17,773 nt of DNA from Microcaldota archaeon (lineage in GTDB: Archaea > Micrarchaeota > Micrarchaeia > Micrarchaeales > Micrarchaeaceae), in contig JAKATY010000068.1 in NCBI GenBank assembly GCA_021827955.1, positions 1 to 17,773 of the forward strand, written 5' to 3'. Positions 6,354-14,497 of this stretch are shown here, one piece after another. Positions within the stretch are counted from its first letter, which is position 1. Each line of letters starts with the position of its first letter. Both the position numbers and the translations under genes were made by a program. A model generated the notes under the pieces. That model did not search any database and had not been told where the DNA came from. It worked only from the letters and a program-made list of their open reading frames with translations.

Positions 6354-6396
6354 AAACGCTCTTGCAGGGAAGCACAGGGAACAAAAAGGAAGGATT

Positions 6397-7506
6397 ATGG
6401 ATGGCAAAGAGGTTTTTGTGATAGGCGCAGGCGTAATAGGCCTTGTCGCTGCGACAGAGATAGCCAAAAGAGGTATAAAGGTGACGGTATATGATTCAAA
6501 AAAGAGCATTGAGGAAGGAGCAGACAAAGCTTCGGGAGTTCTTTCTAAGAGAGGGCTAGACAGCACAGGCTTGCCTTACAAAGGCTCGGAGCTGAATGTG
6601 CTCAAAGGCGCGTGGCTATATGCAGGAAGGGAGATGCTGAAGATAAAATCAGAAGAGGAAATGGCATACGTAATAGACAGGAAGAAGCTGGCAAAGCTGT
6701 GCTATGAAGAGGCAAAAAAAGCAGGCGCAAAGGTATTGCTGGGCAGAAGAATCGAAAAAGAGCGGTTGAAAGAGCTGGCAGAATCAGGAAATATAATAGT
6801 AGGAGCCGACGGCGCAGTATCAAACGTAGCAAGCGCTTTCGGGTTTCCGAAGATAAAGGAATACGTGCTAACCTACAAAGCGGAATATAGCAACGCAGAG
6901 GTAAAGGACAAGGAGATGGTAAGCCTTGTTTTTAGCGAAGGAGCAAGAAGGTTCTTCGGATGGAGCGTGCCTTACTCAAAGAGCACCATAGAGGTAGGCA
7001 TTGGTATAAGCAACAGGGCAAAAAGAAGCAGCATGCAGGCATTCAAAGAGCTGCTTGAAGAAAAACCGATAAAAGAAGAGATTGAAAACGCAAAGGAGGA
7101 AGCAGGCCACGCAAGCATCATACCGCTTAGCACGAGAGAGAAAACAGCAAAAGGCAATGTCTTGCTTGTGGGTGACGCCGCGGGCCAGGTAAAAGCCACT
7201 ACGGGAGGAGGAATAATATTTGGATCCCTTTGCGCAAAAGAAGCGGCAGCAGCGATTGAAAAAAATATAAAGGAAGGTAAAAGCCTTGAAATATATGAGA
7301 GAGCATGGAGAGCAAAATACGGCAATGAGCTAAGGCTGCATAAGATCGCCCATGAGTATTATTCTTCGCTCTCCGCGAAGAGCTTCGAAAGACTTTTTAG
7401 GATGGCAAGAATTTTTGGCATGGATGATTTTCTGAGTGCCTATGGGGATATGGACAGCCCGAGCAAAATAGTAAAAAGGTTCTTTTTGAGGGGATTGGCA
7501 AAATAA
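6397..7506 (+). CDS. Geranylgeranyl reductase family FAD enzyme
   Basis: This 369-residue flavoprotein belongs to the family that saturates the isoprenoid chains of archaeal membrane lipids (digeranylgeranylglycerophospholipid reductase) or related prenyl chains. Residues 6-33 are the Rossmann motif VFVIGAGVIGLVAATEIAKRG...VTVYDS; VGADGAVS is at 135-142; and the family signature VGDAAGQVKATTGGG is at 258-272. The substrate motif YxWxFPx7-8GxG appears as FGWSVPx8GIG (187-203), with two conservative changes. The C-terminus is helical and Lys/Arg-rich, suiting membrane association. The ATG has AAGGAAGG just upstream. Substrate is inferred from the family only. Confidence 0.9.
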   Translation: MDGKEVFVIGAGVIGLVAATEIAKRGIKVTVYDSKKSIEEGADKASGVLSKRGLDSTGLPYKGSELNVLKGAWLYAGREMLKIKSEEEMAYVIDRKKLAKLCYEEAKKAGAKVLLGRRIEKERLKELAESGNIIVGADGAVSNVASAFGFPKIKEYVLTYKAEYSNAEVKDKEMVSLVFSEGARRFFGWSVPYSKSTIEVGIGISNRAKRSSMQAFKELLEEKPIKEEIENAKEEAGHASIIPLSTREKTAKGNVLLVGDAAGQVKATTGGGIIFGSLCAKEAAAAIEKNIKEGKSLEIYERAWRAKYGNELRLHKIAHEYYSSLSAKSFERLFRMARIFGMDDFLSAYGDMDSPSKIVKRFFLRGLAK

Positions 7507-7509
7507 AGC

Positions 7510-7529
7510 AAGCGCAATAAATTGCACTT
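7510..7529 (+). terminator. Hairpin just after the reductase stop
   Basis: AAGCGCAAT pairs with ATTGCACTT with one mismatch around a 2-nt centre, starting 4 nt after the reductase stop. No T-run follows directly; the nearest is about 35 nt later, in the next promoter. It may be a 3'-end structure but is weak as a terminator. Confidence 0.25.
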
Positions 7530-7547
7530 CGCCGAATGACCGACAAA

Positions 7548-7560
7548 AAGTTATTTATCT
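7548..7560 (+). promoter_or_regulatory. TATA box of the LamG pilin-like gene
   Basis: AAGTTATTTATCT lies about 38 nt upstream of the preferred ATG at 7592. Initiation near 7580 would leave a leader of about 10 nt. Confidence 0.35.
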
Positions 7561-7591
7561 ATTGCTTTTTTTAACAGTATTTAGCGAGAGC

Positions 7592-8494
7592 ATGTTTGGC
7601 AGGATGATTCCGAAGCACAGAAGAGCGCAAAGCGCTATGGAATATCTGATGACATACGGCTGGGCTATCCTCATCATCGCTGTCGTGCTTGGCGCGCTGT
7701 TTCAGCTTGGTGTTTTCAACGCAAACAACTTCGCTCCAAAGGCTCCGCCAGGAGCATGTCAGGTCTTCAGGCCTGATGGCCCAGGCACAACGCAATTCAT
7801 AAACCTTGAAGGCATATGCAACGGCGAGCTGCCACAGTATGTGGCGCAGTTCAATGGAGCAACACACAACATAATAAGCGTTCAAGGCACTATACCTGCA
7901 CTAAGTGGTCCTATGACGGTCACTATGTGGGTATATTGGTACGGAGGAACAACAAGTGGATTCTCAAGCAGCGGCGCATTTACTTATGGAGATTATTGTG
8001 GCAGGGGGTTTGCAATAACAGTTGAGCCTTTAGGTATGGACGCCTGTGACAGTGACAATTATTTTAGTGGTCTGAGTGCACCAAAAGATAGATGGGCTTT
8101 CATAGCGTTTACCCTAACAGGGATGTCGGCTAATTCGATAAGGACCTGGTATCTAAACACACAAAATGTTACGCAACCACTCATCAATAGTTACTCTGCA
8201 CCTGTCCCCACTCTTGTTTATATGGGTGACGACTCTGTAGGTACTGCTGGAGAATACACGGATTTCAATGGTTCTATTGCGAATGTCCAGTTCTACAACA
8301 CCTCACTCTCAGCGAATGAGATTAAAACGCTTTACCTGGAAGGCATAGGAGGCGCGCCTATAAATATACAGAACCTTGTAGGCTGGTGGCCCCTCAACGG
8401 TAACGCAAATGACTATAGCGGCAACGGCAACAATGGCGTGCCTTCTGGAGTGACATATACAAGCAACTGGTATTCGGGCTACACACCGCCGTGA
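7592..8494 (+). CDS. Secreted pilin-like protein with class III signal and LamG-type domain
   Basis: With the ATG chosen here the protein has 300 residues. Residues 1-42 are a type IV pilin/archaellin-like signal: basic MFGRMIPKHRRA, then Q13-SAMEYL and a hydrophobic helix to about 42. Cleavage after Ala12 would place Glu17 at mature +5, as in type IV pilins. Residues about 84-255 look like a concanavalin/LamG fold (AQFNGATHNIIS, MTVTMWVYWYGG, DRWAFIAFTLTG, FNGSIANVQFYNTSLSANEIKTLY). The C-terminus (262-282) repeats a LamG entry motif, VGWWPLNGNANDYSGNGNNG. Cys at 56, 76, 136 and 152 may form disulfides. It probably decorates the surface and binds glycans or partner cells; that is inference. 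A TTG start 10 codons upstream (7562) is less likely because it falls in the promoter. Confidence 0.8.
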   Translation: MFGRMIPKHRRAQSAMEYLMTYGWAILIIAVVLGALFQLGVFNANNFAPKAPPGACQVFRPDGPGTTQFINLEGICNGELPQYVAQFNGATHNIISVQGTIPALSGPMTVTMWVYWYGGTTSGFSSSGAFTYGDYCGRGFAITVEPLGMDACDSDNYFSGLSAPKDRWAFIAFTLTGMSANSIRTWYLNTQNVTQPLINSYSAPVPTLVYMGDDSVGTAGEYTDFNGSIANVQFYNTSLSANEIKTLYLEGIGGAPINIQNLVGWWPLNGNANDYSGNGNNGVPSGVTYTSNWYSGYTPP

Positions 8495-8646
8495 TTTTAA
8501 ATTTTGCAGAACGTTTCAATAAACTTTAAATCAGATATCCAATCGGTTTACCTGAATCTATTTTGCAAAAATCCTGGCATGGTTAACTTTCCTATCAAAA
8601 AATTTGCACAAGGGCAAGCGCGCTTGAAGCGATTTGACAGGTTTTC
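8495..8646. other. 152-nt convergent intergenic region
   Basis: It lies between the pilin-like gene and the end of nuoN. It is AT-rich, with a perfect 12-bp palindrome CAAGCGCGCTTG at 8615-8626 and no T-run or RNA-gene signature that I can support. A frame crossing it into nuoN (8504-8824) is mostly antisense to nuoN. Confidence 0.4.
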
Positions 8647-10056
8647 TCATATTGAATATAATGCTGAGCTTGCTAAGCTTGCCGCATGGATTATCGGCTG
8701 TGGATATATGCCGAATACGAGGACTACTGCTACGCACACATATGCGACCATAAGCGTTATGGGTGCGATGCGCACCTGCGCCTTGCCCTTCTTTATGAAC
8801 ATTGAGTTTATCAGCTTGCCGTAGTAGTATATGGACATGAAGCTGTTGATTATACCAAAAACGGCGAGATAGAAATAGTTTGCTGAAAGCGCGCTTGAGA
8901 AAAGCAAGAACTTTCCATAAAAGCCTATCAGAGGCGGCACTCCCGCCATCGAGAGCATCAAAATTGTAAGCACTATCGCAATTGAAGGAGAAGCCGAAAC
9001 CATGCCGGAGTAATCTTCTATGCTCTTGAAATTCAATCTTTCAAGGTAGGAGACGATTGCAAATGCTCCTATTATCATAAATAGATGCGCAAAGATCTGA
9101 AAGATTGACGCGCGCACGCCTACCGCGCCTATTGAGGCCGCGGCTGCTATTCCTATCATGATGTAGCCGGCCTGCGAGATAGAGGAGTATGCAAAAAGCC
9201 TTTTGACATTGCCCTGCACCATTGCGAGCAGATTGCCGAAAAACATCGTGAATATTGCAAGTATGGCGAGCATGGGAGACAGCACTCCCTTCAGCGCTAT
9301 CAGCATTACGAGGAGTATTTCCATTATCGCAACGAACGCAACTTTCTTGTTAACGCCAGAAAGCATGGCTGCGATATGGCCAGGAGAGCCTTGGTAAACA
9401 TCAGGCACCCAGAAGTTGAACGGAAACTGGGCGCTTTCCACGCCAAGAGCTGCTGCGAACAAGACTGCTGCAAGTATTAGGAAATAGGGAATTGCACCGC
9501 TTCCGGATAATGAAATAGAAGACAGAGAGAGGCTCGGATTGTATGGAAATACAAGGGAGATGGCGAATGCTAGCACCGTTACCGAAAGGACAGAAAGCAC
9601 AAAAAGCTTCATCGCCGCCTCCAACCTGGACCTGCCTTCAGAAAGAAGCATTGCCGCGGTTGGCAATACAACCATCTCCAGGCCCAGCAGGATTTGCAAC
9701 AGATTGGTCGCTGAAGCGACAAAGAACATGCCGAGCATTGCCAATGAGAGCAGGAATGAAAAGAGAGGATAGTCGCTTGAGCTGTCAAATGCAAGCATGC
9801 TTACAAGTATCAGTGCCGCGGAGAATAAGCCTATGAAAAAGGCCGAGAACGCGCTCATGCTTATTATCCCGAATAAGACAGAGCCGGACGATGCCGAATA
9901 CATAACCGCAAATGATGAAACGGATATCAATGCAAGAAGTATAATGTTGCCAGAGAATGCCGCCTTTTTATTCCTGTGAAACAGCGAAAGGAGAGAAAGA
10001 AACAGCATCAGCAATAGCGATGCGATTATGAGATATCCGAATCCAACTGCAAACAT
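8647..10056 (-). CDS. nuoN: Complex I antiporter-like subunit N
   Basis: This 469-residue polytopic protein with about 14 membrane helices is last in the nuoH-N operon. Family motifs are LLGLEMVVLPTAAM (123-136, Glu127 matching E. coli E133), FPFNFWVPDVYQGSPG (211-226), NKKVAF (236-241, Lys238 matching K247), VKRLFAYSSISQAGYIMIG (284-302), and GVPPLIGFYGKF near 372-383. The helix-7 lysine that precedes the PFHxW motif in canonical NuoN is Glu207 here (VESAQFPF). NuoL of the same operon keeps Lys at the matching place (TKSAQFPF). It follows nuoM by 12 nt, with GGTAATACA before the ATG. It acts in the membrane arm as a proton-channel module. The family is secure; pumping capacity is uncertain because of the substitution. 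Confidence 0.95.
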   Translation of the reverse strand: MFAVGFGYLIIASLLLMLFLSLLSLFHRNKKAAFSGNIILLALISVSSFAVMYSASSGSVLFGIISMSAFSAFFIGLFSAALILVSMLAFDSSSDYPLFSFLLSLAMLGMFFVASATNLLQILLGLEMVVLPTAAMLLSEGRSRLEAAMKLFVLSVLSVTVLAFAISLVFPYNPSLSLSSISLSGSGAIPYFLILAAVLFAAALGVESAQFPFNFWVPDVYQGSPGHIAAMLSGVNKKVAFVAIMEILLVMLIALKGVLSPMLAILAIFTMFFGNLLAMVQGNVKRLFAYSSISQAGYIMIGIAAAASIGAVGVRASIFQIFAHLFMIIGAFAIVSYLERLNFKSIEDYSGMVSASPSIAIVLTILMLSMAGVPPLIGFYGKFLLFSSALSANYFYLAVFGIINSFMSIYYYGKLINSMFIKKGKAQVRIAPITLMVAYVCVAVVLVFGIYPQPIIHAASLASSALYSI

Positions 10057-10068
10057 TGTATTACCGTA

Positions 10069-11469
10069 TCAAGCAAACATGTTCAATAGAAGGAAGGGCA
10101 GCATTCCGAACAGCAGCATGAAGAATATCAGCGTTCCTATGCCTGCGCTCTGGGTCTTGCTGATTACATAGATCACTTTTGAATGCTCCTTCGACCCGTA
10201 AAACGATTTTTCAACAACAAAATAAAAGTATGCGCCCAGCAGGATCACTGCTGCGAGGGGCACGAGCCCGTAAACCCCGAAAGAGGAGAACGCACCCATG
10301 AACACCAACAAATCCCCTATGAAAACCGAAGTAAGTGGAACTCCGACCATCGCGAATATGCCGAATATGAATGCATAGGCAAGGCCTTTTGCCTCTATCA
10401 ACGCGCCTTTGAGCACGCGCATATCGCGCTCGCCGAAAGAGTAGAAGAGCGCGCCAACATCAAGAAACATAAGCGCCATTATTATACCATATGCAAACAT
10501 CGCGAACGCCGCTCCCTCTATGCCTATCTGGCTCAGAGAGCTTATGCCAAGGAGCACTATGCCCATTTCAAGCATGCTGGAATAGGCGAGTGCGCGTTTT
10601 ATATCCTTCTGGCCCAGCATTGAAAACGCGGCGTAGAAAAGGGATATGGCGGCAAGCGCTGCGATGTATACGGCAAAGGATTTTGAAGGTATTGCATAAG
10701 GAAGAACCAAAAGCGCACCGTAGCCCCCGAACTTTGAAAGTATGCCTGAAAGCAGCATGGTACCGCGCGTGGGCGCTTCCGTGTACGCATCAGGCATCCA
10801 CGAATGGAGGGGGAATATGGGCATGTTGATGAAGAAGGCGAGTAGAACGGAGATAAGCACGGCAAGCCTTGTGGAACCGGAAACAGAGGACAGATTTTGC
10901 AATGCAGAGAAACTGAGAGAGTGCAACGAAGTATAGAGCAGGATTATGGCAAGCAGCAGCATGCTGCTCGCAAATATCTCGTAAATCAGGAACTTGAGAG
11001 AGGCTTGCTTCCTGTTTCCAGATCCGAGTACATTGATGAAAAAGAACGATGCAACAAGGGCAATATCCCAGAATACGAAGAAGACAAGGAGATTGCCAGC
11101 AAGGAATATACCCATCGCCGCTACTTGGAACAGAAGCAGGAGGAACGATGATTTCTTTGTGCTGTTTTCTCCTATATCTCCGGCGAGCGCAGCCACGAAT
11201 AGCACTATGCTTGCCATGGTAATAAGAAGCAGGGACACGGGAGTAAGCCTAAGCGAAAAATTGATCGAAAGGGATGCGAGAAACGGATAACTTTCGCTGA
11301 GCGATGCGGAGCCAGAGGAGAAAGAGGATGCAACCAAATACAGCGAAATTGCGAGCGCAAGAGCCGTTGATGCGCATGCAAGCAGCTTGCTGAACCTTTT
11401 GCCGAGCAGAGCTGAAGCTGCAAGGAATATGACGGGAATCGCGATCAACGAAAGCAGTATCGGAAACAT
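10069..11469 (-). CDS. nuoM: Complex I antiporter-like subunit M
   Basis: This 466-residue polytopic protein with about 14 helices has the core NuoM signature FPLHSWMPDAYTEAPTRGTMLLSGILSKFGGYG (219-251) and DIKRALAYSSMLEMG (289-303). Key channel residues differ from canonical NuoM: the helix-5 Glu in FWE is Asp135 (FVFWDIALV), and the helix-7 Lys in IKxPxFPxH is Asn215 (FINMPIFPLH). Lys246 in helix 8 is kept. A histidine-rich stretch in helix 11 has become AYGIIMALMFLD. It lies 21 nt after nuoL, with GGTG before the ATG. It belongs to the membrane arm; the changed residues suggest altered or lost proton transfer in this subunit, which is inference. Confidence 0.94.
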   Translation of the reverse strand: MFPILLSLIAIPVIFLAASALLGKRFSKLLACASTALALAISLYLVASSFSSGSASLSESYPFLASLSINFSLRLTPVSLLLITMASIVLFVAALAGDIGENSTKKSSFLLLLFQVAAMGIFLAGNLLVFFVFWDIALVASFFFINVLGSGNRKQASLKFLIYEIFASSMLLLAIILLYTSLHSLSFSALQNLSSVSGSTRLAVLISVLLAFFINMPIFPLHSWMPDAYTEAPTRGTMLLSGILSKFGGYGALLVLPYAIPSKSFAVYIAALAAISLFYAAFSMLGQKDIKRALAYSSMLEMGIVLLGISSLSQIGIEGAAFAMFAYGIIMALMFLDVGALFYSFGERDMRVLKGALIEAKGLAYAFIFGIFAMVGVPLTSVFIGDLLVFMGAFSSFGVYGLVPLAAVILLGAYFYFVVEKSFYGSKEHSKVIYVISKTQSAGIGTLIFFMLLFGMLPFLLLNMFA

Positions 11470-11490
11470 TGCTGCACCATTTTTACCAAA

Positions 11491-13272
11491 TCACAGGCTG
11501 ATAGTATAAAATATAAACGCTATTGCCATCATGCCAAGAGCGAAAGCAAGCATGTAGAGGCTTACGTTGCCGTTCTCCAGCCTTTTCAGCAGCTTGCCGA
11601 AGAGCAGGAAGCTTTCGCCTCCGCTGTGGAAGATGCTGTATATGAAGCCTTCAGCATAATAAAGCGCGCTGCCTATTGCAAGGAACAATGCAGCGAACGC
11701 GGAATAGAATCTATTCACGTATGTGCTTGTATAAATCGCATGCGATGCGGAAGAGCTGTAAAACATCTTGGGAAGCCTCTCGGCGTAGAAAGCGTAGTAA
11801 GAGACGAAGAATGCTATTGCTATTATAGCGCTTTCGGCAAGCGCACCGTAGATTCCTACGCTCACGAATTTGTATCCCAGGAAGCCAGGCAGGTAGTAGA
11901 ATGCCGCTCCGGCCGCGATTACGAGCGCTGCGGTTATCGCCCCTGAGGCAAGCATGCTCTTCGGGAGCGTCTTGTATCCGAGATTCACCTCTGCCCCCAG
12001 ATCCTGAGCCGCCTTGTGCATGGGCACGAACAGCCACCTCAATATGTAAAGCACACTTATGAACTCTATCGCAACGAGCGCTACGTAGACGTATATGCTG
12101 CTTACTGCCTGCTCTACAAGCACCTTTCCGAAGAATCCGCTGAACGGAAAGACCCCCGCTATAGAGGCAACGCCTATCGACGTGGCAACGAGAAGGGTCT
12201 TGTTCCTCTGCAGATTGTACGATTGATGCAGCTGCTCCGTCTTGTTCGCAGTCATTATCGAGCCCGCGCTCATGAAGAGCAGCGCCTTGTAGAATGCCTG
12301 CACCACAAAGAGCATCATTGCGGCAGGCACCGAGCCGAAGCCGAGCGCAACGAACATCAGGCCCATGTCCTCGGTTGTGGAATAAGCGAGTATCCTCTTT
12401 ATATGGTGCTCGGAAAGTGCATTGAGGGAACCTAGCAAAGCGGTAATCATTCCGAAGATTATGAATATGTAAAGCAGGTGCGCCTCAAGGTACAGCGGCA
12501 AAAGCACGGCCACGAGGAACACGCCCGCCTTCACCATGGTTGAAGAATGCAGAAACGCAGAGACTGGGGTAGGGCCTTCCATTGCATCGGCAAGCCACTC
12601 GTTGAAAGGAAACTGCGCAGACTTTGTGAATGCTGCGATTGCTATGAGCAGCAGCGAAAGGGAGAGCAGGGGGCTCGCGCCCTGTGCAAGAATCGACGAA
12701 AAGAGGAGGCTTCCGTATTTTATGAAGATTATTATTATCGCTGAAAGCATCAGCACGTCCCCTATTATTATGGTGGATATTGCCTTTCTTGCCGCAGGGC
12801 CTGGCTTTTCTCTCTTGTACCAAAAGCCTATGAGCAGGTAGCTCGTTATGCCGAGAAGCTCCCACGCTATGAAAAGGGTCACGAAGCTGTATGACATGGC
12901 AAAAAGGAGCATGGAAGCGGCAAAGATGTTCATAAGCAAATAGAATCTTCCCTGCTCGCTCGGCACCTGCATAAATCCGTAAGAGTAATAGAAGATAAGC
13001 GGGGTTATAATGCCTATGAGCATTAAGAGCATGAGGTTAAGGGGGTATGTTGCTGTTGCTATTTGGAACTGGAAGCCTGCCGCGCTGAACCACGTGAAAG
13101 TGCTGTATGCATGGGGCGCGGCTATATTCATAGATATGATGAACAGCGTTATCAGGCTTGCGGCAAGGCTTATGTGCTTTACGTAAGGGCTGAACTTTAT
13201 GCTTCCAGACAGCGCCAAAGCTGCCATTGCTGCGACGAGGAGTGGAAATATCGCATATATTATCGGCAGCAT
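11491..13272 (-). CDS. nuoL: Complex I antiporter-like subunit L
   Basis: This 593-residue protein is the largest membrane-arm subunit, with about 16 helices including a C-terminal extension for the lateral helix. Catalytic-channel residues are intact: Glu138 in LFIAWELLGITSYLLIG, Lys217 in FTKSAQFPFNEWL, and EGPTPVSAFLHSSTMVKAG (232-250) with His241 and Lys248. The loop motif reads HHIKRILAYSTTEDMG where typical NuoL has YSTISQLG; the acidic version recalls hydrogenase- and Mrp-type homologues. The Arg in the usual NRIGD motif is Ile (IIIGD). The gene starts 1 nt after the nuoK stop, which indicates tight translational coupling. Confidence 0.96.
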   Translation of the reverse strand: MLPIIYAIFPLLVAAMAALALSGSIKFSPYVKHISLAASLITLFIISMNIAAPHAYSTFTWFSAAGFQFQIATATYPLNLMLLMLIGIITPLIFYYSYGFMQVPSEQGRFYLLMNIFAASMLLFAMSYSFVTLFIAWELLGITSYLLIGFWYKREKPGPAARKAISTIIIGDVLMLSAIIIIFIKYGSLLFSSILAQGASPLLSLSLLLIAIAAFTKSAQFPFNEWLADAMEGPTPVSAFLHSSTMVKAGVFLVAVLLPLYLEAHLLYIFIIFGMITALLGSLNALSEHHIKRILAYSTTEDMGLMFVALGFGSVPAAMMLFVVQAFYKALLFMSAGSIMTANKTEQLHQSYNLQRNKTLLVATSIGVASIAGVFPFSGFFGKVLVEQAVSSIYVYVALVAIEFISVLYILRWLFVPMHKAAQDLGAEVNLGYKTLPKSMLASGAITAALVIAAGAAFYYLPGFLGYKFVSVGIYGALAESAIIAIAFFVSYYAFYAERLPKMFYSSSASHAIYTSTYVNRFYSAFAALFLAIGSALYYAEGFIYSIFHSGGESFLLFGKLLKRLENGNVSLYMLAFALGMMAIAFIFYTISL

Positions 13273-13273
13273 T

Positions 13274-13579
13274 TCAATCCCTGTACTTCGACAATTTCGA
13301 TATGTCGAGGCTCATCTCGGCCCTCGCGAGATACCTGTAGAACACTATTAGCATTATGGCCTCTGCGGACATTATCGCCCAAAGCGAGAACAGCAGGCCA
13401 AGGGCATTGCCTTGCGAATAATAGGAGAACGCGGAAAGGGAAAAAATCATGCTTGCTACTAAGCCTAGCTCGCTCGAAAGCACCACGATCACTGCATGCC
13501 TGCTTGCAACTATGCCTGCTAATCCCAGCGAGAAAAGAGCAAGGCTCAAGAGCGCAAACACCATAAGCATGCCGGTCAT
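13274..13579 (-). CDS. nuoK: Complex I subunit K
   Basis: This 101-residue protein with three membrane helices has the usual NuoK length. It carries the two membrane-embedded glutamates: Glu37 in LSSELGL and Glu73 in IMSAEAIM, matching E. coli E36 and E72, which relay protons from the quinone site to the antiporter subunits. The gene overlaps the end of nuoJ by 4 nt (ATGA) and is 1 nt from nuoL. The C-terminus after the third helix is longer and more charged (DISKLSKYRD) than in many bacteria. Confidence 0.95.
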   Translation of the reverse strand: MTGMLMVFALLSLALFSLGLAGIVASRHAVIVVLSSELGLVASMIFSLSAFSYYSQGNALGLLFSLWAIMSAEAIMLIVFYRYLARAEMSLDISKLSKYRD

Positions 13580-14064
13580 TCCTTTTCACCCAGCTTTTTG
13601 TACAAGGCTATGGCGCCAAGCGCAAGCCCGAATAGCAGCAGCGCCGCAATGTAGAATATCGGCATATCCTCTTGCAGGAATTGTGACTGGCCTGAAAGCG
13701 TAAACGAAACGGCGCTTGAAGAAGGGGAATATGCATTGACGGACTTGAGAACAGGGTAGGCGATTATCGCGAAAATCGCAATGGCAAGTATCACCATAAG
13801 CGCGAAATTCGTATGCCTGAAATGCGAAAAACTTTCAGAAGCTGTCCCTACCAGCAGATACGTGGATATGCCTCCTACAAGCACAAGAAGCTGGACAACT
13901 GCAAGGAGAGGCTGCGAGAGAATCAGGTAAAGCAGGGACGTGAATACGAACACTATGGCAAGAGACACTATAGCGTGAAGGAGAGACTTTGCAACGAAGA
14001 CGTATGCCGCAAGCAGCAGCTCGATTACGGCGAATGCGGCAAAAACGTAAAGCAGTATGTCCAT
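13576..14064 (-). CDS. nuoJ: Complex I subunit J
   Basis: This 162-residue protein has four to five predicted helices. The third, VVQLLVLVGGISTYLLV (56-72), matches the conserved pi-bulge helix VxxVYxGAIxVLxxF of NuoJ/ND6. The Tyr of VYxGA is Leu62 here and the Ala is Gly. A soluble loop (about 108-134) separates the last helix, and the C-terminus ends KKLGEKE. It overlaps nuoK by 4 nt and follows nuoI by 41 nt, with only a weak AGTG ribosome site. Archaeal NuoJ genes are sometimes split in two; this one is intact and of normal bacterial length. Confidence 0.9.
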   Translation of the reverse strand: MDILLYVFAAFAVIELLLAAYVFVAKSLLHAIVSLAIVFVFTSLLYLILSQPLLAVVQLLVLVGGISTYLLVGTASESFSHFRHTNFALMVILAIAIFAIIAYPVLKSVNAYSPSSSAVSFTLSGQSQFLQEDMPIFYIAALLLFGLALGAIALYKKLGEKE

Positions 14065-14105
14065 TGAAACACTTTTGCTATTGGAATTAAAGAGGCTATG
14101 CGCGC

Positions 14106-14468
14106 CTATTTCAGATCCTCAGGCCTCTTGATCAGGTCTCTTCTGTCAAAAGCTTCGAAGCTCGTGTCCTTTGTAAGTATGAGGCAGTGCGTAGGGCACA
14201 CCTCCTCGCAATCTGCGCAGAAGAGGCATCTTTCAAGATTCACTTGCGGCATCTTTTTAACTCCTTTTTCCGTGAAGGTGTCAACCATGTCTATGCACTG
14301 GTTCGGGCATATCCTTGCACATGCGCCGCAGCTTATGCATGTCTGCATGTCTAGCTTGTGGATGCCGCGGTAATTGTCTACGAGATCCTCCCTCTCCTCG
14401 GGAAACTCCAGGGTGAATGGTGGCTTAATCGCCTCCCTTGCAGTTTTCGAAATGGATTTCAGTATCAT
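14106..14468 (-). CDS. nuoI: Complex I 2x[4Fe-4S] subunit I
   Basis: This 120-residue ferredoxin-like subunit has two complete cluster motifs, C44-ISC-GAC-ARIC54-P and C81-LFC-ADC-EEVC91-P, binding the N6a and N6b clusters that pass electrons to NuoB. The lead-in YRGIHKLDMQTCISCGAC is typical of NuoI. It lacks the long N-terminal membrane-anchoring part of bacterial NuoI, keeping about 40 residues before the first Cys. It sits 29 nt after nuoH, in the conserved H-I-J order, with GTGGT before the ATG. It is the only redox subunit in the window. Confidence 0.96.
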   Translation of the reverse strand: MILKSISKTAREAIKPPFTLEFPEEREDLVDNYRGIHKLDMQTCISCGACARICPNQCIDMVDTFTEKGVKKMPQVNLERCLFCADCEEVCPTHCLILTKDTSFEAFDRRDLIKRPEDLK

Positions 14469-14497
14469 TTATTACCACTTTCCGCGCGAGACACGAT

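Noticed and set aside
5964..6396. A missing second TBP repeat by frameshift
   Set aside because: No frame on either flank carries TBP-like residues; one side is an intact convergent glycosyltransferase gene and the other is promoter DNA.
7571..7885. 104-aa minus-strand frame over the start of the pilin-like gene
   Set aside because: It is antisense to the signal peptide and has no promoter or domain; the plus-strand protein is clearly recognisable.
8504..8824. 106-aa plus-strand frame
   Set aside because: Its second half is antisense to nuoN and the first half is intergenic; no promoter, ribosome site or recognisable domain.
10183..10623. 146-aa and neighbouring charged plus-strand frames over nuoL/nuoM (10183-12435)
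   Set aside because: They are rich in Arg/His/Glu as expected for the complement of membrane-protein codons, and each lies fully within a well-supported gene.
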